37,418 nt of DNA. Origin: a virus. The position numbers were made by a program, and so were the translations under genes. The stretch spans positions 1 through 37,418 of IMG/VR virus record IMGVR_UViG_3300025110_000045. The stretch is one strand, 5' to 3'. Below the pieces are notes generated by a model. That model saw only the letters and a program-made list of their open reading frames with translations, had not been told where the DNA came from and did no database searches. Below, in pieces: positions 18,841 to 24,891 of this stretch. The stretch's first letter is position 1; each line of letters opens with the position of its first letter.

Positions 18841-19607
18841 TGTATGAATATTTAGATACATCTAATGGTAGATGGGTTCAGGTTTCAGATAGTCATACAG
18901 TTGCATCTGTTACAACAATATTAGGTATTATTAATAAACCCTTTTTAACTGAGTGGAAATTAAAGCAAGGGTTTAAGGCAGATATGGAATTGCAAAAGGC
19001 ATGTGATTTAGGCAATGTTTGTCATGATATTATGGAGAGGCTTGTTAATGGAGAGGATATTGATTGGACAGATGAGAATCATTATCATATAAAAGGTAGG
19101 AAATTAAAAATAAGCAGAGGAATGTTAAAATCTATTATATCATTTGTTGAATGGTGGAACAACGGAATACCTAAAAAAGTAGTTCAAACAGAAGTACATC
19201 TTTATAATGAAAAAAGAAAATGGTGTGGAACTGCTGATTTAGTTTGTGATATTTGGAATGATAAAAAGGGTGCTTGGGAAAGGTGGTTAATTGATTATAA
19301 AACATCTAAGCAATTATCAGAAAATGTAGACCTTCAATTAACGGCTTATTCTATTTTATATAATGATTACAACCCTGATAAACCTGTTGTAAGGATTGGC
19401 GCATTACATTGCAAGAAAAGTTGGATAAGAGCAAATACATGTAGCGCTAATTTGAAGGAGTTTAAAATATCATCTGATGTTTGGGAAGGTATAGTTAACG
19501 CATACTATCATTACAATCCTAAACCAAGAATAAAAAGTGAATTAACTAGAACATTTCAATTAAAGGAGTATAATGAAGAGCAAATCATCGAAGATAAAAA
19601 AGAGTAA
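18840..19607 (+). CDS. PD-(D/E)XK exonuclease, RecB/Cas4-like
   Basis: 255 residues, ATG 18840 overlapping the upstream TAA. All hallmarks of the RecB-type nuclease fold are seen in order: an upstream helix with His in GNVCHDIMERL, Glu in TEVHLY, Asp in WCGTADLV, the core LIDYKTSK with Asp and Lys, and QLTAYSILY with Gln and Tyr. Such phage enzymes resect double-strand ends for recombination or replication, and the gene just upstream encodes an annealing-type partner. Length is typical. The C-terminus overlaps a tiny downstream gene by 35 bases. Confidence 0.85.
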   Translation: MYEYLDTSNGRWVQVSDSHTVASVTTILGIINKPFLTEWKLKQGFKADMELQKACDLGNVCHDIMERLVNGEDIDWTDENHYHIKGRKLKISRGMLKSIISFVEWWNNGIPKKVVQTEVHLYNEKRKWCGTADLVCDIWNDKKGAWERWLIDYKTSKQLSENVDLQLTAYSILYNDYNPDKPVVRIGALHCKKSWIRANTCSANLKEFKISSDVWEGIVNAYYHYNPKPRIKSELTRTFQLKEYNEEQIIEDKKE

Positions 19608-19707
19608 TATATATCCACAATTTGTTGCTCATGATGGAACTATTTTCCGTACTATGAAAGAATGGAAAGAATACTTAGATAAACATCCTGAGGAGATACC
19701 CTTTTAA
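19573..19707 (+). CDS. 44-residue protein ending in an SSB-like tip (EEIPF)
   Basis: ATG 19573 follows AAAGGAG at 19562..19568 with good spacing and the stop overlaps the next ATG (TAATG, 19705..19709). The 44 residues have a basic N-terminus (MKSKSSKIKKSNIYP), a compact middle (FVAHDGTIFRTMKEWKEYL) and the end HPEEIPF. The last residues imitate the acidic-hydrophobic C-terminal tip of bacterial SSB (DDDIPF in E. coli), by which SSB recruits repair and replication proteins. A second such tip occurs in the SpoVG-like gene at 21119..21397. Recruitment of host proteins is inference. Confidence 0.65.
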   Translation: MKSKSSKIKKSNIYPQFVAHDGTIFRTMKEWKEYLDKHPEEIPF

Positions 19708-20132
19708 TGTATAAAAGACCTATATATGAAACATCTGAGCATCTAAAAAGGGAGTATGCAGTAAGAGACATAATCCAAAAAAAATGGATATGCAAATTAG
19801 AAAAACTTCCTAGAAAAGATATCATAGATTATGCTATATGTAGACATGGTAGCATATGTGGTTGGATTGAGATTAAATGTAGAAAACAAGAATATACCTT
19901 AAGTACACATTTAATGATAAGTATGCACAAGATAAACCATGGTAGGCTTATCTCAGACTCTACAGGGTTACCATTTTTCTTGGTTGTTAAATTTAACAGT
20001 GATATTTACTATTATAAAGACAATAGAGAAAAGCATGAACTAAGGTGGGCAGGTAGAATTAAAAGTCAAAGAGATGATGAAGACTTAGAACCATGTTACT
20101 TTATAGAAATAGGATTATTTGAAAAATTATGA
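19707..20132 (+). CDS. small PD-(D/E)XK nuclease, resolvase/VRR-NUC-like
   Basis: 141 residues, ATG 19707. A nuclease core is visible: an N-terminal Glu-containing helix (SEHLKREYAVRDII), then DIIDYAICRHGSICGWIEIKCRK in which Asp, Glu and Lys have D-x(n)-E-x-K spacing, and a later THLMISMHKINHGRLI strand-helix. This size and order suit Holliday junction resolvase-like or VRR-NUC enzymes. It could cut branched recombination intermediates or assist packaging. Substrate is not shown by sequence. It is followed, with an ATGA overlap, by a zinc-finger protein. Confidence 0.6.
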   Translation: MYKRPIYETSEHLKREYAVRDIIQKKWICKLEKLPRKDIIDYAICRHGSICGWIEIKCRKQEYTLSTHLMISMHKINHGRLISDSTGLPFFLVVKFNSDIYYYKDNREKHELRWAGRIKSQRDDEDLEPCYFIEIGLFEKL

Positions 20133-20284
20133 AGTGTTTTCATTGCAATTCAGAGTTGGTTTGGGGTTCGGATGTATCATTTGAAGATAGAGCAATTGAC
20201 GGAGAAGGCATAGTAAGTTTTTTAAGTTGTTCTAATAATGATTGTGACTGTAATGTTGAAGTGTATTTGAGACAAAAATTATGA
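20129..20284 (+). CDS. small zinc-finger-like protein, 51 residues
   Basis: ATG 20129 overlaps the upstream TGA (ATGA) and its own TGA overlaps the next ATG at 20281 in the same way, so all three are coupled. The 51 residues have Cys3 and Cys6 (CFHC) and a second cluster Cys34, Cys39, Cys41 (SCSNNDCDC), a plausible zinc ribbon. The rest is acidic. A DNA/RNA-binding or protein-docking role is likely; no family is recognised. Confidence 0.6.
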   Translation: MKCFHCNSELVWGSDVSFEDRAIDGEGIVSFLSCSNNDCDCNVEVYLRQKL

Positions 20285-20733
20285 GATTAAAACTATATAA
20301 AAACAAACAGGATAGAGATACACTAAGAACTGAATGTGTTGAAAAGGGATTTACTGAAAGTAAAATAGTGGCGCATCAGTTAAGAATGGCTTTAAACTTT
20401 GGTGGTATTAAAAGTCAAAATGCTGTAGGATTAGCATCAAACCAAGTAGGTTTAAATTCTTCTGTTTTTATTGCTTTAATCGATGGTAAGTGGGAGTCTT
20501 TTATTAATCCTAGATTAGAGGCACATTCAAAAAAATTGGTTGCTTACAAAGAAGGGTGTTTATCCCTTAAAAAACAATTTTATACCAATAGATATGAGTG
20601 GGTTAAACTAAGTTATGAAAGATTACCTGACAAGAGAGTTACTAAAAAATATAGTGGCTTTAGTGCAATAATAATACAACATGAGTTAGACCATTTAAAT
20701 GGTAAACTATGTAAAGATGGGGGAATAAATTAA
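20281..20733 (+). CDS. def: peptide deformylase
   Basis: 150 residues carrying the three deformylase motifs: GLASNQVG (residues 50-57, with Gln55), EGCLS (91-95, metal ligand Cys93) and QHELDH (133-138, metal ligands His134 and His138, catalytic Glu135). It removes the formyl group from the N-terminal methionine of new proteins. It is shorter than most host enzymes (about 170 residues), as in phage deformylases known from marine phages. All catalytic residues are present, so it should be active. ATG 20281 overlaps the upstream stop, and its stop overlaps the next start (TAATG). Confidence 0.93.
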   Translation: MRLKLYKNKQDRDTLRTECVEKGFTESKIVAHQLRMALNFGGIKSQNAVGLASNQVGLNSSVFIALIDGKWESFINPRLEAHSKKLVAYKEGCLSLKKQFYTNRYEWVKLSYERLPDKRVTKKYSGFSAIIIQHELDHLNGKLCKDGGIN

Positions 20734-21122
20734 TGAGTGAATGGGAAAAAGCATTAAAAGGCTCTGTTGAATCAACAACAACAGAAGTCATATCACCAAG
20801 TAAATTTATAGAACAAAAATATCCGGAAACATCTCAATTATTAAGAGAACTCCAAGATATGCAATATAGATTGTTTTGTTCTAAACAACAAGATTATGGT
20901 AGTGGAAATATTTCCTTAGGTGGCGATATGGAAAACCATAAAGACAAAAACTTTGCTATGTTAGGATTGTCTATAAGAATGAATGATAAATTACAAAGGT
21001 TACTGAATTTAGTTAAGTCTAATAAAGAACCTAATAATGAATCATTAGAAGATACACTTATGGATATATCTACATATGCATTAATGACAATAATCGTAAA
21101 TAGAGGAGTATGGACAAAATGA
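20733..21122 (+). CDS. DUF1599/Nmad1-like nucleotide-metabolism protein
   Basis: 129 residues, ATG 20733 overlapping the deformylase stop. The pattern KQQDYGSGN, then GLSIRMNDKLQRLLNL, then ESLEDTLMDISTYALM is that of DUF1599 (nucleotide modification associated domain 1), an all-alpha family related to MazG-type nucleotide pyrophosphohydrolases. Acidic residues in the last helix (Glu, Asp, Asp) would bind metal. It may adjust the dNTP pool or serve base modification; no modifying enzyme is seen here. Family assignment is fairly firm, the reaction is not. Confidence 0.75.
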   Translation: MSEWEKALKGSVESTTTEVISPSKFIEQKYPETSQLLRELQDMQYRLFCSKQQDYGSGNISLGGDMENHKDKNFAMLGLSIRMNDKLQRLLNLVKSNKEPNNESLEDTLMDISTYALMTIIVNRGVWTK

Positions 21123-21397
21123 AAATCAAAGACATGCGTACAGGAGAGTGGGGAAAAATTAAAGCATTCTTCACTTTAGTAACATCAGAAGGCTTTGAAA
21201 TTAAAGGTTGTAAATTAGTTGACGGACAAAATGGTGTGTTCGTTTCAGCGCCACAGGAAAAGAATCCAAAGGATGATAAATATTATGATACTGTTTGGAT
21301 ACCTAAGGAAGTTAGACCTGAGTTAGAAAGAATTGCATCTCAGGAATTTTCACCTGTTAAAGAGAAAGCAGTAACAGATGGAGATATACCATTTTAA
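21119..21397 (+). CDS. SpoVG-like nucleic-acid-binding protein with SSB-like tip (DGDIPF)
   Basis: 92 residues. I choose ATG 21119 (10 bases after GGAG and overlapping the upstream TGA) over ATG 21110, which is only one base from GGAG. The body is SpoVG-like: KIKAFFTLVTSEGFEIKG, CKLVDGQNGVFVSAPQ, then WIPKEVRPELERIASQEF. SpoVG domains bind DNA or RNA. The last six residues DGDIPF, after a short linker (SPVKEKAVT), imitate the C-terminal tip of bacterial SSB. No separate SSB gene is seen, so this may act as the phage's SSB-like protein or an adaptor for host SSB partners. The tip is seen; its function is inferred. Confidence 0.7.
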   Translation: MKIKDMRTGEWGKIKAFFTLVTSEGFEIKGCKLVDGQNGVFVSAPQEKNPKDDKYYDTVWIPKEVRPELERIASQEFSPVKEKAVTDGDIPF

Positions 21398-21573
21398 ACG
21401 AACTCTATAAAGAGAATGTAGAATTAGCAATGCAACTATCTCATTGTAAGAAGTTGCTTGATGTCGCTATGGTAGGACTAAAAGCATCAGCAGAGATGGG
21501 AGATGTCATTGCTAAAGAATGTTTAAAAGAACTAGAAAAAGTAGGGGAACAAGGAACTTCGGAAAACTCGTAA
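21391..21573 (+). CDS. small helical protein without canonical start (ATT candidate), 60 residues
   Basis: An open frame encodes NELYKENVELAMQLSHCKKL and further helix to GTSENS, TAA 21571..21573. The only ATG in frame is at 21430 and has no ribosome site; it would remove the first part of the helix. In contrast ATT 21391 lies 7 bases after GGAG (21380..21383) and overlaps the upstream stop, like other coupled starts here. Starting there gives 60 residues of heptad-rich helix. ATT starts are known (infC) but rare. The alternative is a shorter 47-residue protein from ATG 21430. Confidence 0.45.
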   Translation: MLNELYKENVELAMQLSHCKKLLDVAMVGLKASAEMGDVIAKECLKELEKVGEQGTSENS

Positions 21574-21605
21574 GTTGCTCGTAAGTTCAGTCGGACTTGT
21601 TCCTC
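21544..21605 (+). promoter_or_regulatory. nested hairpin around the stop between two in-frame genes
   Basis: Bases 21544..21553 (GGGGAACAAG) pair with 21596..21605 (CTTGTTCCTC), ten pairs with one G-U. Inside, 21554..21559 (GAACTT) pair with 21583..21588 (AAGTTC). The TAA stop of the upstream frame (21571..21573) lies in the loop, and the sequence CTCGTAAGTT occurs twice in it (from 21567 and from 21578). There is no T-run that would make it a clear terminator. It may control translation of the NinG-like gene, whose ribosome site begins at 21632. Confidence 0.45.
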
Positions 21606-21642
21606 TTCTAGTTCAGTTAACCTAAACAAAAGGGAGTATACT

Positions 21643-22014
21643 ATCCCAAGAAAAGCATCAAGAAAAACACTTATCAAAAAACTTGATAGAATCTTCTCTA
21701 AATTTATTAGAGCAAGAGACAAGTTCTGTGTCTTATGTGGCTCTTATGAGAATCTTAATGCAGGTCACATATTTTCAAGAAGACATTATTCAACTAGATG
21801 GGATGAAGAGAATGTTGAATGTCAATGCTATCCATGTAATTTTAAACACACACATCAGCCTTGGATATATCATAACTATGTAATAGAAAAGTATGGTAAA
21901 GAACGAATGGATGATTTATATTCTAAGCACATAAAATCACGAAAATTTTATGATTACGAATTGGAGGAACTAATAGAGGAGTATACAATCAAACTAAAGG
22001 AACTTGAAAAATGA
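21643..22014 (+). CDS. NinG/Rap-like HNH recombination protein, ATC start candidate
   Basis: 123 residues if started at ATC 21643. The product has the NinG layout: PRKASRKTLIKKLDRIFSKF, RARDKFCVLCGS (Cys29, Cys32), AGHIFSRRHY (His42), ENVECQCYPCN (Cys60, Cys62, Cys65, Asn66), then YVIEKYGKERMDDLYSK. Lambda NinG (Rap) is a nuclease acting on branched recombination intermediates. There is no ATG, GTG or TTG between the upstream stop (21571) and the zinc-finger core. A good ribosome site, GGGAG at 21632..21636, is followed 6 bases later by ATC exactly where homologues begin (MPRK-). The stop overlaps the next ATG (ATGA). Confidence 0.75.
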   Translation: MPRKASRKTLIKKLDRIFSKFIRARDKFCVLCGSYENLNAGHIFSRRHYSTRWDEENVECQCYPCNFKHTHQPWIYHNYVIEKYGKERMDDLYSKHIKSRKFYDYELEELIEEYTIKLKELEK

Positions 22015-22223
22015 TAATGAAATCTAGATATATAGACCCTATTCGTATAATAAATAATCTAGACACTGCAATAAGAGATGCAGAAATTCGTGCATATTTT
22101 GATGGTTTAAATGATAGTGGTGCAGATATGTCTTATGAGAATAAATTACTAGCAGTAGTCAATAAATTTTTAGTTAGTTATGAATCAGCAAAAAAAATCA
22201 CAACAACGCCTAAGCAATCTTAA
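22011..22223 (+). CDS. hypothetical small protein, 70 residues
   Basis: ATG 22011 overlaps the NinG-like stop (ATGA). The 70-residue product is helical (YIDPIRIINNLDTAIRDAEI, LLAVVNKFLVSYESAKK) and mildly acidic at first and basic at the end. It overlaps the next gene by 44 bases in another frame. No family is recognised. Codon use and coupling agree with its neighbours. Confidence 0.5.
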   Translation: MIMKSRYIDPIRIINNLDTAIRDAEIRAYFDGLNDSGADMSYENKLLAVVNKFLVSYESAKKITTTPKQS

Positions 22224-22626
22224 GGTTGGACATGCAGGTGAACATTTCACTTGCTATGTTGCAATGATGCAAGGATATGACGCTCATAGAGTATCAGGTC
22301 AAAGAATGTTTGATGTTATTATAGAAGACCTTGGAACTTTATATAAGGTTCAGGTTAAAACATCTAGATATAGAGATAAAGGTAAGAATCTAACCTTTTC
22401 TTTAATAAGGCGCTCTATGGATTACCAATTAAAAAAATCAGTTGACCATCAATATAAAAAAAGAGATGTAGATTTATATGCGTTTGTTTCACCTGAATAT
22501 CAGAAGGTAGCATTTATTTCTTCGCAGGATATTGTTAACAAATACAAGATAAACCTAAGTAAAGAAGACTTTAATAGATACACCTTAAAAGATGCATTAA
22601 ACAATATAAAGAAAACAATACTATGA
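22180..22626 (+). CDS. PD-(D/E)XK endonuclease-like protein
   Basis: 148 residues, ATG 22180. Nuclease signs in order: KVGHAGEHFTCYVAMMQGYD with Glu in the first helix, RMFDVIIEDLG with Asp, and YKVQVKTSRY, the QVK form of the E-x-K strand found in the PF11645-type PD-(D/E)XK family, which includes the I-Ssp6803I homing enzyme. No intron surrounds it, so it more likely acts as a phage recombination or host-DNA-degrading nuclease. It is the third nuclease-fold protein of this module. Its stop overlaps the next ATG (ATGA). Confidence 0.65.
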   Translation: MNQQKKSQQRLSNLKVGHAGEHFTCYVAMMQGYDAHRVSGQRMFDVIIEDLGTLYKVQVKTSRYRDKGKNLTFSLIRRSMDYQLKKSVDHQYKKRDVDLYAFVSPEYQKVAFISSQDIVNKYKINLSKEDFNRYTLKDALNNIKKTIL

Positions 22627-22823
22627 CTTATAGAAAAATTCCGGTTGTACCATTCAACCAAAGAAACTATTCAAAAGAAAGATTTGTTGTACCTGAATAT
22701 AGAGATATAAAAGACCCATACAAAAAGGCTAGACAGGTTGCTCTTGATAGTTCAGATAATGGTCGTTGTTGGTGGATATATCAACACATCTTAAACTACT
22801 TTATGCATCCAACTAGTTATTAA
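22623..22823 (+). CDS. hypothetical small protein, 66 residues, last gene of early module
   Basis: ATG 22623 overlaps the upstream TGA. The 66-residue product is basic and aromatic (PVVPFNQRNYSKERFVVPEY, CWWIYQHILNYFMHP), with no membrane segment and no family that I recognise. It ends at TAA 22821..22823, right where the bidirectional terminator begins, so it closes the plus-strand early operon. Confidence 0.55.
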   Translation: MTYRKIPVVPFNQRNYSKERFVVPEYRDIKDPYKKARQVALDSSDNGRCWWIYQHILNYFMHPTSY

Positions 22824-22862
22824 AAAAAAACCCCCTAACTGTGCAGTCAAGGGGTTTCTTTA
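22822..22862. terminator. bidirectional intrinsic terminator between convergent operons
   Basis: AAACCCC (22828..22834) pairs with GGGGTTT (22851..22857), and ACT/AGT inside the loop can pair further. The plus-strand RNA ends in TTTCTTTATT, the minus-strand RNA in a run of nine T. It stops the plus-strand early operon (stop at 22823) and the minus-strand operon (stop at 22885) with one structure. Confidence 0.9.
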
Positions 22863-22884
22863 TTACAGCATCTTGTTTATGTAT

Positions 22885-24798
22885 TTACTTTTTATCGGAC
22901 AACTCTTCCTCATCATGCGTACAAGATAGTGGTGAAAAATTAAAGCACTCTTTACTTTTACAACCCTTATCCTTTTCAATTTCACCTGAAAATGCATTTA
23001 TTCCATTAAGATGTATGCGAACTGATTTACGCCTTGCTACCAACCCAACAACTACTTCCTCAAGTTCATCTGATTTAACCATACCTACGCCTGTATAAGC
23101 CAATTCATGACCTAATGTATCTATAATACTTAAGTCTATTAGGGTAACATGAAGGCTATCTAAATCATCCTCAAGCGTTATGGTTAGTTTAAAATCATTG
23201 TCTCCATAGTTTTCTTTACGCCAAACCCATGCATCTAAATTACCTGATGGACATCCATCAAATGCAGGGTCAATAACAATAGACCTTTCAGGTTTTGGGA
23301 TGTGATGTTCGCTAACTTCCATGTCTCTGTTAGCCTCAACAAAGTAAAATGCAGACTTCTTTAATAATGAATTAAACTTCTTAGCATTTTTATCAAAGAT
23401 ATCAACATTAGTATTAATTTTAGCATCTCTCTCTTGCATCCTTTGTTCTCTTTCGGCTGTCTGTATACCGGCTACTCTAACCTCATTATCATAATCATCA
23501 AATGTCTCTTTTATTTTACCTATAAGAGTTTTGATTTTAGCAGATGTCCTTAGTCTTGTAGAACCATAACCATAACGACCTCTACCTGCAACATAGGTAA
23601 CTGAACCTTCATATTGAAAGTAATACCCTTGCTTGTCTATTGCTTTTTGTAGAGCGCTATAATCATATCTAACTTCACCACCGTATCCTATTTTTATATT
23701 TAGGAATTTTTCTCTTTCATCACCATTAGCATTAGTATAAGGAAGTTCAATTTTTATTTTGAAGTCTGTTGCTCTAAGATTACCAAACCCATCGTTAACC
23801 CATATATCAATAACTTCATTAATACTAGCGCCTTTTACCATCTCTTGGTGTTTTTCATTGATTGGATGCACCCATAAATGATGTTCTCTACCTCTAGAGC
23901 CACCACTAGCAACATATTCATCAAAAGACATGGAAGTCTTTTCATCGATTGCATTTAAAACTTCCTGAATAACACCTTTATTTTTGAATGATTGTCTAGT
24001 ATTAATATAACCCTGAACTTGCTCTCTTCTCATTCTGTTAGCATCATGAATTAAAGGTATTCTAATAAGGTCATTAGTCATAAAACCTTCGATGTAATTA
24101 ATAGCATCTTTATTACCTTCATGAAAGGATGTGCTACTAATAATAGCCTCTTTTTGAACCACTTGCATTTTGTTACCATTCCATGTTGTATCATCTGTAT
24201 TTACATTAATAAAAACAGGTACAACATGACCACCTTCTCTATACAATTTGAAGTAGAATTTTGGATTATATTTATTTGGATTATTTACATACATGCTACA
24301 ATGATATTCTAGCGCATGGACATTTAAATCATATTTCCAATCTTCTATATCAAATTCGCCCTCTTCATCTTTATATGTTTCTTTAAGTTTTGCTATACAA
24401 GTATGATGCAGTTTTGACTCACCGCCACCCTTCCATGTTTCTTTAAGTTTTTCATTAATAACTTCATCTGCTTGTGGTGTAAAACTATAGTTAACTATGC
24501 TAACCTCATGCATATAATCATCATCAATTTTATCATTAAAGAAGTTAAATACATTAGTGAAGACCTTTTTATTACCTCTACTATAATACTCTCTATCAGC
24601 AATTATTAAAGTTACATAGTCTTCCTCGCAATAATCCCATTTAACTGATGCAATTAAACCGCTATTATCCTTCATTGGGTCATTCAACCTAAGAAGTCTA
24701 ACGCTTTTATTTGCAACATGGCTACTAGCCTTTTTAAGATAATTGAATATGTTTTCTATCATGTAGTTTGTTTTTAGTTTATTTAGTATTGTTGTCAT
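22885..24798 (-). CDS. unrecognised 637-residue protein downstream of the hammerhead ribozyme
   Basis: ATG 24798 on the minus strand with AGGGGTG as ribosome site. 637 residues, soluble, acidic, with no family I recognise. Visible parts: residues about 1-130 mixed alpha/beta (LIASVKWDYCEEDYVTLIIAD), a Gly/Lys turn WKGGGESKLHH, a middle with SFHEGNKDAINYIEGF, a Gly/Arg/Tyr-rich stretch VAGRGRYGYGSTRLR near 410, a charged helix around 440-480, and a C-terminal beta-rich part ending in a Cys-containing tail. It is transcribed with ardC and sits just after a self-cleaving ribozyme, with a predicted 74-base leader after the cut. An anti-defence or host-takeover role is suggested only by its neighbour. 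Confidence 0.75.
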   Translation of the reverse strand: MTTILNKLKTNYMIENIFNYLKKASSHVANKSVRLLRLNDPMKDNSGLIASVKWDYCEEDYVTLIIADREYYSRGNKKVFTNVFNFFNDKIDDDYMHEVSIVNYSFTPQADEVINEKLKETWKGGGESKLHHTCIAKLKETYKDEEGEFDIEDWKYDLNVHALEYHCSMYVNNPNKYNPKFYFKLYREGGHVVPVFINVNTDDTTWNGNKMQVVQKEAIISSTSFHEGNKDAINYIEGFMTNDLIRIPLIHDANRMRREQVQGYINTRQSFKNKGVIQEVLNAIDEKTSMSFDEYVASGGSRGREHHLWVHPINEKHQEMVKGASINEVIDIWVNDGFGNLRATDFKIKIELPYTNANGDEREKFLNIKIGYGGEVRYDYSALQKAIDKQGYYFQYEGSVTYVAGRGRYGYGSTRLRTSAKIKTLIGKIKETFDDYDNEVRVAGIQTAEREQRMQERDAKINTNVDIFDKNAKKFNSLLKKSAFYFVEANRDMEVSEHHIPKPERSIVIDPAFDGCPSGNLDAWVWRKENYGDNDFKLTITLEDDLDSLHVTLIDLSIIDTLGHELAYTGVGMVKSDELEEVVVGLVARRKSVRIHLNGINAFSGEIEKDKGCKSKECFNFSPLSCTHDEEELSDKK

Positions 24799-24827
24799 TT
24801 ATAACACCCCTGTATTTGATTATTTTA

Positions 24828-24878
24828 ACCGTTTCGTCCTTTTGGACTCATCAGACCTGACCCACATCAGGTGACGGC
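24828..24878 (-). ncRNA. hammerhead ribozyme, type III
   Basis: Read on the minus strand from 24878 down: GCCGU (24878..24874) forms stem III with ACGGU (24832..24828); C at 24873 is the cleavage base in GUC. Stem I is ACCUGA (24872..24867) with UCAGGU (24860..24855), loop UGUGGG. CUGAUGA (24854..24848) is the invariant core. Stem II is GUCC (24847..24844) with GGAC (24839..24836), loop AAAA. GAAA (24835..24832) completes the core. All core bases (C3 U4 G5 A6, G8 A9, G12 A13 A14 A15.1, U16.1, C17) are present. Stem III is open to flanking RNA, so the ribozyme is type III. Predicted cut: between 24873 and 24872. Confidence 0.93.
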
Positions 24879-24889
24879 ATAACGCCGTC
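24873..24889 (-). promoter_or_regulatory. hairpin ending exactly at the ribozyme cleavage site
   Basis: Minus-strand GACGGC (24889..24884) pairs perfectly with GCCGUC (24878..24873), loop GUUAU. Its last base is the cleavage base of the hammerhead. It begins two bases after the ardC stop (24894..24892). It competes with stem III of the ribozyme before cleavage, and after cleavage would form a blunt stem-loop at the very 3' end of the ardC mRNA, possibly protecting it. On the plus strand the same bases plus a TTTT run look like a weak terminator. Confidence 0.7.
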
Positions 24890-24891
24890 TT

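Noticed and set aside
21391-22014. Group I intron or intein interrupting one gene
   Set aside because: The two frames are separated by a single TAA and 69 bases with a small hairpin, far too short for an intron, and the products do not form one known protein.
22841-23098. Plus-strand frame opposite the end of the 637-residue gene
   Set aside because: It begins inside the terminator loop, is Ser-rich antisense of coding DNA, and has no ribosome site.
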